Positions 21,001 through 30,579 of a DNA stretch of 64,000 nt are shown here, piece by piece. The DNA lies in NCBI GenBank assembly GCA_949152475.1, contig OX424558.1:35474651-35538650 (forward strand). The letters are read 5' to 3'. The notes under the pieces were generated by a model. That model worked only from the letters and a program-made list of their open reading frames with translations, did not search any database and was not told where the DNA came from. Both the position numbers and the translations under genes were made by a program. Every line of letters starts with the position of its first letter. Position 1 is the stretch's first letter. Origin of the DNA: Terebella lapidaria (lineage: Eukaryota > Annelida > Polychaeta > Terebellida > Terebellidae).

Positions 21001-24000
21001 CATATACCTCTGTGATATGTATAAGTTTGGTTGCCCTAAATTCACCGGTTTCCGTGTGGCGGCCATTTTGAATTTTTGGCGGGTCGGCGAAAAAAATTTT
21101 TTTCGCCCCAAATCGCATTACTATCCATTTTGGGCCATTTCTAGGGCAAAAAAAAATTTTAACCCTTTGAAAAAAATTTTGGACTTAGAAAATTTTCAGC
21201 ACTTTTTTCCTTCATAATGGGAGCTGTCCGGACTGTACTCATAGAACGCTTGAAGATAGAGCTTAGAAATCGGCACTTTCAAATGGGAAGTCATATATGG
21301 CGACTTGTGTGGTGACCTTGAATTTGACCTTGGATGACCTTGAAAGGTCAAAACAGCCATTTTTGGGTCGAAAAACGCTCAAATTTGCACCTGGTCTGTA
21401 TTTTCTCAAAAACTGTCTGATCAGTTTTGAGATTTTTGCTTAAGAAGATTCCTCTTATATACCTCTGTGACGTGTATAAGTTTTGTTGCCCTTGAATCGC
21501 CGATCTCAGTGTGGCGGCCATTTTGAATTTTTGACGAGTCGGCGAAAAAAATTTTTTTCGCCCCAAATCGCATTACTATCCATTTTGGGCCATTTCTAGG
21601 CAAAAAAAAATTTTCACCCTTTGAAAAAATTTTTGGACTTAGAAAATTTTCGGCACTTTTTTCCTTCAAAATGGGAGCTGTCCGGACTGTACTCATAGAA
21701 CACTTGAAGATAGAGCTTAGAAATTGGCACTTTCAAATGGGAAGTCATATATGGCGACTTGTGTGGTGACCTTGAATTTAACCTTCGATGACCTTGAAAG
21801 GTCAAAACAGCCATTTTGGGGTAAAAAAAATGCCAAGATTTGCCTCTGTAGATGAAATGCTTGCAGATAGAGCTCATGTTTGCATTATGAACATATAGGA
21901 AGACATATATGGCACAACTAATGATGACCTTGAACTTGACGTCAGATGACCTTGAGTGCCAAATGTCTGACTTGGAATGTGTAATTTGACCTGAGCGGCC
22001 TAAACGATTCCACTCAAAATATAGAATATCAAATGCCGCACACATACATGTAATGGTCACATCGAAGTTCATACGGATGACCTTGATTGGTAAATCCCAA
22101 GGTCATATGTTTACACTGCGAACCTTGATTGGTAAATCTCAAAGTCTGTTACCTGCCAATGCTGCCATGGCCAAACCAAAATTGTCCGGTAACCTATCTT
22201 AGCCTTTGGGCTAATTTTTTTTTTTTTCTTCCGCCGTTTTCGTTTCCGCGCGATAACTCGAGAACCTCTCGACGGATCGACTTGAAATTTGCACCACTGT
22301 TCATACATATTATGTAGATGTGCTGTATAGTTTTGAAGTTGGATTCGAGGTCCGTGAGGTTGAAATTGAGGTCATTTTTTGGACTTCGTTTCCGCGTGAT
22401 AACTCAAAAACTATTCAGGCAATGGCTGCAAAACACTGCATGGAGGTTCATATATCAACAGGGAAACCCTATCGATTTTGGGATCAATCCGTCAAACGAC
22501 CTTTGACCTAGAGGTCAGAAGATTTTTCGCCAAGTCATCCTTGAGGTTTCCTGCATATCTCGGAAACGGTGCGTCGTAGAACAAAACGGACGTTATCTTT
22601 GGACTCTTCGCCCTATGTCTAGTGGGTATTAGGGATGACCTTTGACCTTGAATTTTTCTGCCGAGTCAGCATTTTTCGTTTTCGTCGATATCTCGGAAAC
22701 GGTGCGTCGTAGAGAGAAACGGAGGTTATTTTTGGACTCGTCGCCCTAGAAAAATATGTCTTAGGAGTATTAGGGATGACTTTTGACCTTGAGCTGAAAT
22801 TTTTTTGCCGAGTTGGCATTTTTCGTTTTGGCGATATCTCGGAAATGGTGCGGCGTACACCATTTTCGAGATATCGGAAATCTAGATACCCCCTAGACAA
22901 ACATGTCTATGGGGGTATTAGGGATGAACCTTGACCTTGACCTGAAATTTTTTTGCCGAGTCGGCATTTTTCGTTTTCGTCGATATCTCGGAAACGGTGC
23001 GTCGTAGAGAGAAACGGACATTATTTTTGGACTCGTCGCCCTAGACAAATATGTCTAAGGAGTATTAGGGATGACTTTTGACCTTGAGCTGAAATTTTTT
23101 GCCGAGTTGGCATTTTTCGTTTTGGCCATATCTCGGAAACGGTGCGTTGTACAGCGAAATGGACATTATTTTCGGACTCGTCGCCCTAGACAAACATGTC
23201 CATGGGGGTATTAGGGATGAACTTTGACCTTGACCTGAAATTTTTTTGCCGAGTCGGCATTTTTCGTTTTCGGCGATATCTCGGAAACAGTGCTTCTTAG
23301 AACGAAACATTATTTTTGGATTGGTCCCGCTAGACAAACATGTCTAAGTCGACATTTTTCATTTTCGGCGATATCCCATGGTAAACATTGTATGAACATT
23401 ATTAGGTTACCGGACCTATGGTCCGATAACCTATTGGCATGGCGTTGCGTCCGTCGTCCGTCGTCCGATGTCCGTCGTCGTCCGTCGTCGTCGTCGTCGT
23501 CCACATTTTTATCTTTTTTGTTTACGAGCGAATTCTTCTGAAATTTTGCACAAAAATACTTAAAAATAATTCAAGAAGGAGGTATTTTTTAGTTTTTTGA
23601 TTTTCGCATTTTTTTCAAAATGGCGGCCGTTTTCGACGAAAAATGCCTGATTTTGGACTTTGGTGGCCATTTTCTCAAAATCTGTTCAGTAACTTTTTTT
23701 CTTTTTGATACATAACACTCCTGATATGTACTCCTATGATGTCTATAAATTTTGTTGCGCTTGAATCGCTCGAAGTGGACCATTTTGGCCCAAACTCGGC
23801 CCAAATGGGACTTTCCCATGTTAAATTCTCCTATGCTTTATAATGGGACACATTATGCCTAATATCTCACTTAATATTGAGATTAGAGACTAGGAATCAA
23901 TTGTGGACATATAGGAAATGATATATGCTGAATATTCTCGTGACCTTGAATTTGACCTCTGACCTCAATTTTAAGGTCAGAGCACGAAATGTCTGATATC

Positions 24001-27000
24001 TCGCTTATTATCAACTCTACAGCTTAGGAATCAATTGTGGACATATAGGAAATGATATATGCTGAATATTCTGATGACCTTGAATTTGACCTTTGACGGC
24101 ATTTTCAAGGTCATAGGACAAAATGGCTAATATCTCACTTGTTATCGACTTTACAGCTTAGGATTCAGTTATGAACATATAGGAAATGATATGCAGATTA
24201 TTGTCATGACCTTGAATTTGACCTTTGACCTCATTTTCAAGGTCACAGGACAAAATGGCTGATATCTCACTTATTATCGACTCTACAGCTTAGGAATCAA
24301 TTGTGGACATATAGGAAATGATATATGCTGAATATTCTGATGACCTTGAATTTGACCTTTGACGGCATTTTCAAGGTCATAGGACAAAATGGCTAATATC
24401 TCGCTTGTTATCGACTTTACAGCTTAGGAATCAGTTATGAACATATAGGAAATGATATATGCAGATTATTGTCATGACCTTGAATTTGACCTTTGACCTC
24501 ATTTTCAAGGTCACAGGACAAAATGGCTAATATCTCACTTATTATCGATTTTACAGCTTAGGAATCAATAGTGGACATATAGGAAATGATATATGCTGAA
24601 TATTCTCGGACCTTGAATTTGACCTCTGACCTCAATTTCAAGGTCAGAGCACGAAATGTCTGATATCTCGCTTATTATCGACTCTACAGCTTAGGAATCA
24701 ATTGTGGACATATAGGAAATGATATATGCTGAATATTCTGATGACCTTGAATTTGACCTTTGACGGCATTTTCAAGGTCATAGGACAAAATGGCTAATAT
24801 CTCGCTTGTTATCGACTTTACAGCTTAGGATTCAGTTATGAACATATAGGAAATGATATGCAGATTATTGTCATGACCTTGAATTTGACCTTTGACCTCA
24901 TTTTCAAGGTCACAGGACAAAATGGCTGATATCTCACTTATTATCGACTCTACAGCTTAGGAATCAATTGTGGACATATAGGAAATGATATATGCTGAAT
25001 ATTCTGATGACCTTGAATTTGACCTTTGACGGCATTTTCAAGGTCATAGGACAAAATGGCTAATATCTCGCTTGTTATCGACTTTACAGCTTAGGAATCA
25101 GTTATGAACATATAGGAAATGATATATGCAGATTATTGTCATGACCTTGAATTTGACCTTTGACCTCATTTTCAAGGTCACAGGACAAAATGGCTAATAT
25201 CTCACTTATTATCGATTTTACAGCTTAGGAATCAATAGTGGACATATAGGAAATGATATATGCTGAATATTCTCGGACCTTGAATTTGACCTCTGACCTC
25301 AATTTCAAGGTCAGAGCACGAAATGTCTGATATCTCGCTTATTATCGACTCTACAGCTTAGGAATCAATTGTGGACATATAGGAAATGATATATGCTGAA
25401 TATTCTGATGACCTTGAATTTGACCTTTGACGGCATTTTCAAGGTCATAGGACAAAATGGCTAATATCTCGCTTGTTATCGACTTTACAGCTTAGGATTC
25501 AGTTATGAACATATAGGAAATGATATGCAGATTATTGTCATGACCTTGAATTTGACCTTTGACCTCATTTTCAAGGTCACAGGACAAAATGGCTGATATC
25601 TCACTTATTATCGACTCTACAGCTTAGGAATCAATTGTGGACATATAGGAAATGATATATGCTGAATATTCTGATGACCTTGAATTTGACGTTTGACGGC
25701 ATTTTCAAGGTCATAGGACAAAATGGCTAATATCTCGCTTGTTATCGACTTTACAGCTTAGGAATCAGTTATGAACATATAGGAAATGATATATACAGAT
25801 TATTGTCATGACCTTGAATTTGACCTTTGACCTCATTTTCAAGGTCACAGGACAAAATGGCTAATATCTCACTTATTATCGATTTTACAGCTTAGGAATC
25901 AATAGTGGACATATAGGAAATGATATATGCTGAATATTCTCGGACCTTGAATTTGAGCTCTGACCTCATTTTCAAGGTTCAAGGACAAACTGGCTCATAT
26001 CTTGCTCCTCTATTGACTGTATGGCTTGGGAATCAATTGTGGACATGATATAGAAAATGATATACACTGAATATTTTGATGACCTTGAATTTGACCTTTG
26101 CCCCTTCATTTTCAAGGTCACAGCACAAAATTGCTAATATCTCGCTGATTATTGAATTTACAGCTTAGCAATCAACTGTGGACATGATATATGCTTAATG
26201 TTATATATGCTGAATATTCTCTTGACCTTGAATTCAACCAGTGACCTGGCTAACATCTAAAATATTAAACATTGTCCGGTAACCTATCTTTGGCCCTTGG
26301 CCTAATTTTTTAATTAGTCTTAACACCGAAATGCCTCCAAGGCATCTTTAGGCCTTAACGTCTAGTCATTCGTGAAAGTACATGTACACAATGTTATGTG
26401 CAAAATTGTGCCACACTTGTCAACTCTTTGGATGGAAATGAATTCCACTTGAATGAAAGCAATCCTTAAAAAAATATATCTATAGTGATACTACCACTAA
26501 TACAGTATACATTCTATTAAAGTAAATTAGTCATTTGATTTGTAATTGATAATTATAATTAATCACATATCATCATTATTTCATTTTATTGAGATCACAA
26601 AATTTGATTCATACTCTGGCCCTTTTTACAATATAAAAATTTATCTCTGTAATTGCCAGTGTTACACAAGGAACCCCGTACAGTCGTGCTCTGCCTGCTG
26701 GAGTTGGCTCGACTTGGGGCAAAGTTCGGCCTCGAGCCTCCGAGTCTGGTCTCGCTGGAGTCTGAGATAGAAAGGGAGGAGAGCGGGAGTCAGTCATCGC
26801 AGTCGTCTGGGTCGGATGCAGCTAGTTCTAAAGGTGGAAGCCAGGGGGCCCCACAGGGTAAACAACGGAAAGGTTCAACATCATCCGTGTCTTCCACCAA
26901 AGGAGAGAAACTTGACACTGAGGTGGGTTTTCAGGATTGATAATTTTAAAACCCATTAAAAAATTATTCCGGTAAGATTCTGTATATACATTATAGATGT

Positions 27001-27676
27001 TAATGCTCTATTTTATGTTGAAAATATCCTTGATGGAAATTAAGAGGTCTGAGATCAACAAACTGTGTTTCATAATAAACAATTTTAAATGATTTATGTA
27101 GAATAAAAGTAACAGAAATGAGAACAAATTGCACAGCTGTATTAAATACAACAAGCAAGGCAGACTTTTCACAGAGCTAAACTTTCTAATACCTCTATAG
27201 GTGGTGAAGATTGTAGGAAACTGTAAGTGCAAGACTCCTTACATAGTGAAGAAAGTCTCCCAGGGGCGATACAACATCAACGGCAGAGCCATGTTTGTAC
27301 GAGTAAGTATTATGTTGCTTTAAACCCTACCAAGTTCATTCATATCATGCATAATAGGGCAAGTGAAGCTTTTAAGAATTGTAGCCTAAATGTATGACTT
27401 TTGCATAAAGATCAAAATCATTATCGATTAATTATAAAAGTGAAATTTATAATAGAGTAAAAATAAACAGGAAAACAAACTTTGACATTGAGTTTGTTGT
27501 TGCCATGACAGCTGTTGAAAGGTCGTCACGTGATGGTTCGGGTTGGAGGAGGCTGGGACACGTTGGAGCACTACCTCATGACACACGACCCCTGCAAAAT
27601 CACAGAGTTTAAGCGCACATTGGCCAACGGAGATGGGAAGTTCCTCCACATAAAGGGAAAATACAAGAAATCGTAG
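18020..27676 (+). CDS. GAS2: GAS2-like cytoskeletal linker (CH domain + GAR domain)
   Basis: Eight coding exons, all with AG/GT borders and matching phase: 18020-18033, 18985-19059, 19512-19723, 20002-20123, 20411-20549, 26660-26922, 27201-27302 and 27512-27676, giving 363 aa (human GAS2 has 313). The family links actin and microtubules. The calponin-homology domain covers about residues 83-225, with IKEDLAEWL, the very typical [13 protein letters not shown] (159-171) and [16 protein letters not shown] serine-rich linker follows (229-270), then the GAR domain (276-345) with CKC, SQGRYNI and [17 protein letters not shown]...HDPC. The start is a 14-nt exon (ATG GCA ACT GGG AG) in phase with exon 2 and preceded by an in-frame TAG at 18008; it is the least certain part. 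The basic, glycine-rich N-terminus has no counterpart in human GAS2. Intron 5 is 6.1 kb because of nested mobile elements. GAS2L proteins are usually longer, so plain GAS2 fits best. Confidence 0.93.
18670..18691. repeat. GT/poly-G simple repeat in GAS2 intron 1
   Basis: gtgtgtgtgt followed by a run of eleven or so G. Short low-complexity tract. Confidence 0.8.
20627..22214 (+). mobile_element. Helentron-like (HINE) element copy A
   Basis: Starts AGGTTACCGGACC with hairpin partner GGTCCGATAACC, then cctattggcatggcgttgcg, a 102-bp CGTC microsatellite and a body with repeated ggcggccattttgaa segments. Two internal halves (20890-21330 and 21350-21800) are near-duplicates of each other. It ends GTCCGGTAACC (inverse of the start), tatc, then TTAGCC-ttt-GGGCTAA. 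Flanks are T runs on both sides, consistent with insertion between two Ts. No protein is encoded. Confidence 0.75.
20671..20772 (+). repeat. (CGTC)n microsatellite, about 25 units
   Basis: Uninterrupted tetranucleotide array just inside the 5' end of copy A. Shorter or TCG-expanded versions occupy the same place in other copies. It yields artificial RPSV and DGRT repeat frames. Confidence 0.95.
22514..23385 (+). repeat. 147-bp tandem array inside the outer element
   Basis: The word ccgagt(c/t)(a/g)gcatttttcgtttt recurs at 22661, 22808, 22956, 23102 and 23249, so the period is 146-148 bp; degenerate units flank it on both sides. Each unit carries gatatctcggaaacggtgcg, a tggactcgtcgccctag word and a tattagggatga-ctttgacctt word. 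Confidence 0.88.
23404..26305 (+). mobile_element. Helentron-like (HINE) element copy B with large satellite core
   Basis: Starts AGGTTACCGGACC with partner GGTCCGATAACC, a CGTCGT-rich microsatellite, and the conserved 5' body to about 23820. A 2.3-kb array of 133-bp monomers follows. It ends GTCCGGTAACC, tatc and a weakened hairpin ending CCTAA followed by Ts. The 5' flank is ...attatt and the 3' flank is a T run, again a T|T insertion. Confidence 0.78.
23937..26250 (+). repeat. 133-bp satellite arranged as 667-bp higher-order repeats
   Basis: About 17 monomers of 132-134 bp. A variant junction ctcggacctt or ctcgtgacctt recurs at 23937, 24605, 25272 and 25939, giving a five-monomer higher-order unit of 667-668 bp repeated three times with almost no differences, then diverged monomers to about 26250. 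Monomers carry TGACCTTGA, TTGACCTTTGACCTC and TTCAAGGTCA, i.e. AGGTCA half-sites in both orientations. Its near-identity implies recent unequal exchange or amplification, or an assembly effect. Confidence 0.92.
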
Positions 27677-28092
27677 CAAGACATGGTGGACTTTTGCATA
27701 TGTTCCAATATTTGTCCAGTTGGTATCTATCCAATCCTATCTCCACATTGTATTAGTTCTTTGACATGTGGTATGTCATGAAATTATCAGGGCTGTCTAA
27801 AGACTTATGGTATTAAATATGTTTCAAATATCTTCACATGTGTCGTATACAGCACCATAATGTATCATCATGTATTCGTGTACTGCATGCTGCGAATATA
27901 TATTCGATAGATTTTTGTGTAGGTAATAATGATGAGAACTGTTCTCCTATGTACAAGCTACATGCATAATGTATATATTGATAGAAGGGCAAGAGAAAAA
28001 TACAAATCCTTTCAGAAGGAATGCATGTGTAAACAGCTAATACTGTAGTAGTGTCAGGTTATGAACTGTCCTCCATGAGAATGAAATAGGGC

Positions 28093-28098
28093 AATAAA
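28093..28098 (+). other. Candidate poly(A) signal for GAS2
   Basis: AATAAA 417 bp downstream of the GAS2 stop codon. Others exist further downstream (about 28541), so the real 3' end is uncertain. Confidence 0.4.
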
Positions 28099-28401
28099 TC
28101 TTCTTTATTATATGCCTACGAAAATGCTACAATGGATTACACAGAATGCAATCGGTCCGATATATTGCGGTATTGACGGCCTTCATATTGACCGGCGTCG
28201 CGCATAGCAACCGACGGTCTTTTGAAGTTTACGTATTCATGCGCTGGTGAAATGACGTTTTTTGGTTCTGTAGTACATGAAAATGTCCATAACATTATTT
28301 GCTTTCAGGGTCTAAAATGGCTAGACAATGTCAGCATTCGTACCCATATCTCTCCTGAGAGGTATGCATATCACGATGCGGCATATAATAATAAGTTAAT
28401 C

Positions 28402-28514
28402 GACTAGATACAGTGTTTTAGGCCCTCTGTCGTGTCTGTGCCGCGGACGCACTCGCAAGCTCGTGCGTGCTACGGCCCAGACACGACCTCGGGCCTCAAA
28501 CACTGTATCCAGTC
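28402..28514. repeat. Near-perfect 113-bp palindrome
   Basis: gactagatacagtgtttt... pairs with ...aaacactgtatccagtc, and the pairing continues inward through aggccc/gggcct, gtcgtgtctg/cagacacgac and gcacgcact-like centre words. It is a GC-rich fold-back in AT-rich DNA, probably a small fold-back element. Confidence 0.75.
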
Positions 28515-30380
28515 AATTACCTATAAATATAGTTAGTTTCAATAAACAGAATACATCAACAGTATTTCAAACTCGGTTTGTGTAGTAATTTACAAACATT
28601 TATGAATATATTTTTGATATAAGGATTACACTTGTAGTGTATCCTCGATATTTTGTATTGGCATCAATTGAGAGAATCAGTTTGAGTAATATAGTTATGT
28701 CTGTCGATGAACAAACAGTGATATTTGTGAAGTGTTTAATGCTGCTTCGTTAGGGAATAACCAGCTTAGAAATATTTTTGACATACTTTTATTACCATTA
28801 TGTTTATATTGTATGTTGTGATCGACCTAACTTGACAGATTTGATATATCAGTATTCTTTGTTGCCTTCCAATACATTCCAAAGATATGTACCGTGTACT
28901 GTATGTACATTTCTAATACTTTGTAATAATCAATACCAAGTGATGAATTCAAAAAGCTGTTGATGGGGGCTGGTCAGCATTTTATCCATACATTCTCTGT
29001 GAGATATATGTATTGAACACGTAGAATGTAGATACAACATAATTAAATTTGTAATTAAATTTAGGTCTTGTTTTGCTGTTGTTATGTTGTTTCTGTATCG
29101 CCTGTATAATTCATTTGCAGCAATTGAAGTAACAGTTTTGTAAATATTCAGCTACACTGGTTCTCTGATTACTAAGGTATTTGAAGAAATTATTTTAAGG
29201 TATGAATATTGTAAGATATGATATGAACGTTGATTGTAATGTGATTGCTATGATCTCATAATCAACAATTATATACTGGCTTGTAGATATTACATATACA
29301 CTTACAATTTTCATTCCACCAAATTTGTAATTTTTGATTACTGCGTAGTCTGGGTTTATGTATTTTTTCTGCATCTTTTTGCTTTAGTTCTACATGATTT
29401 TACTGACAATATTTTTTTTATGATACTTCGCATCACTGAAAGGTAATTTCAGTATATTTCTATATAGTAGTGTGATTCATTTGGTTTTACAATGATTCAT
29501 GACTGTGTATCATTTTTCTTGAATTTCAGTAATGAAATAAGTGATATATGTTTATATTTTTTTGCTTTTACTAGTCAAAACTTTATTCTGTGTGAAGTTA
29601 GAATATCATATAACATGTGTACACTACCACCAAAATATTATTCAACTTTATAAATATTCACATATTTTCTTATTCTTTGTGGATGAAAACAGTCTGCTTA
29701 TTTTATATATATTTTTGTTGAATATTCTGAAAAATTGGTCCTTTGCAGTGTGATATATATTAGATTTTGTCAGTGGAATACCTAGAAAAGTATTCTAATT
29801 TTTATCTACATTTATCTGTTGAATAGTATATGGTACATCGCTTGTCGAGCACACTGCAATTACCTTTCAGCACAATCTGTTACAAATGTTGAATGAGTTT
29901 GTGAGTGAGCTCACTTTGTGACAAATTTGTTGATATTATGTGATATAGTAGTAATAAAAGTTTTCAAAATGAACATTGATCAACTGTTCTTTTCTTGTAT
30001 ACAACGACTTGAATTGGAAAGTTTTATAGTGGTTTTGGATCCTTCTAGTTTGAAGGCACACTGATAGTTTACACGCTCGAATAAAGGACAAATATAAATT
30101 TCTTTTATTAAAAAATTGTTCCACTACGAACTATAATGTTGATGGCTAAACAAATATATAATAAAACGAAGTTGATACATTGCATTTATCCTCTTTTGAG
30201 GGTAAACTATCTGTGCCTTCAAACTGACATGATTTGTGTTTTGAAGATTATTCAACTAGATCTAAAGTCTTACTCTGAATATGATTTTAAGTGTGAATTT
30301 TGTGTAATGAAACTAGCACTCATCCATTTAATTCGTTTTAAAAAGCAACTGGCCACATTTACTTAATTTTGCATGATTGG
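28515..30380. other. AT-rich intergenic DNA between GAS2 and survivin
   Basis: Very AT-rich with only short open frames lacking family resemblance. Part may be GAS2 3' UTR. No element ends recognised. Confidence 0.5.
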
Positions 30381-30389
30381 GCGATAGTC

Positions 30390-30557
30390 CTGACACCTGG
30401 GGAATGAAAAATCATCATCACTCGCAAGGTGTCAGTGCTGTTTTCTATCGTAGCGCCCCCTGACGAATGAAATGAAATTAAGCCCGACACCTGGCGAATG
30501 GCGGCAAATTCTCTTCCTGTTTTGATTTTGCTGTTTTGTTTTTGTGGGAAATTCAAA
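30390..30557 (+). promoter_or_regulatory. Probable survivin promoter region
   Basis: Within 190 bp of the start codon lie three AGGTGTC-type words (30390-30398 and 30427-30435 inverted to each other, and 30485-30492), a ggcggcaaa word at 30500-30509, and GTGGGAAATTCAAA, which contains TTCAAA (30552-30557), the reverse of the CHR cell-cycle element TTTGAA. No TATA box is seen. Survivin promoters in vertebrates are cell-cycle regulated through CDE/CHR sites; the parallel is suggestive only. Confidence 0.3.
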
Positions 30558-30579
30558 ATCTTTGTGAGTATTCGCGAAA

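Larger units (their letters stand above)
20574..26357 (+). mobile_element. Outer Helentron-like element (second family) in GAS2 intron 5, carrying two inserts
   Basis: The 5' end at 20574 is TTAAGGCATTTCGG, and its AGGCATTTC and GAAATGCCT words form a perfect hairpin. The 3' end at about 26357 has CCGAAATGCC, the inverse of the start, then a second hairpin (AAGGC with GCCTT). The body runs ttttgtcagaattcttctt (20605-20626), is interrupted by copy A, continues at 22215 with cttccgccgttttcgtttcc and a 147-bp tandem array, and is interrupted again by copy B. The layout (short inverted sub-termini, 3' hairpin, central tandem repeats, no ORF) is that of HINEs. The boundaries are to within a few bases. 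Confidence 0.6.

Noticed and set aside
23937-26250. CRISPR-like array
   Set aside because: Units are contiguous 133-bp satellite monomers without unique spacers, in an animal intron.
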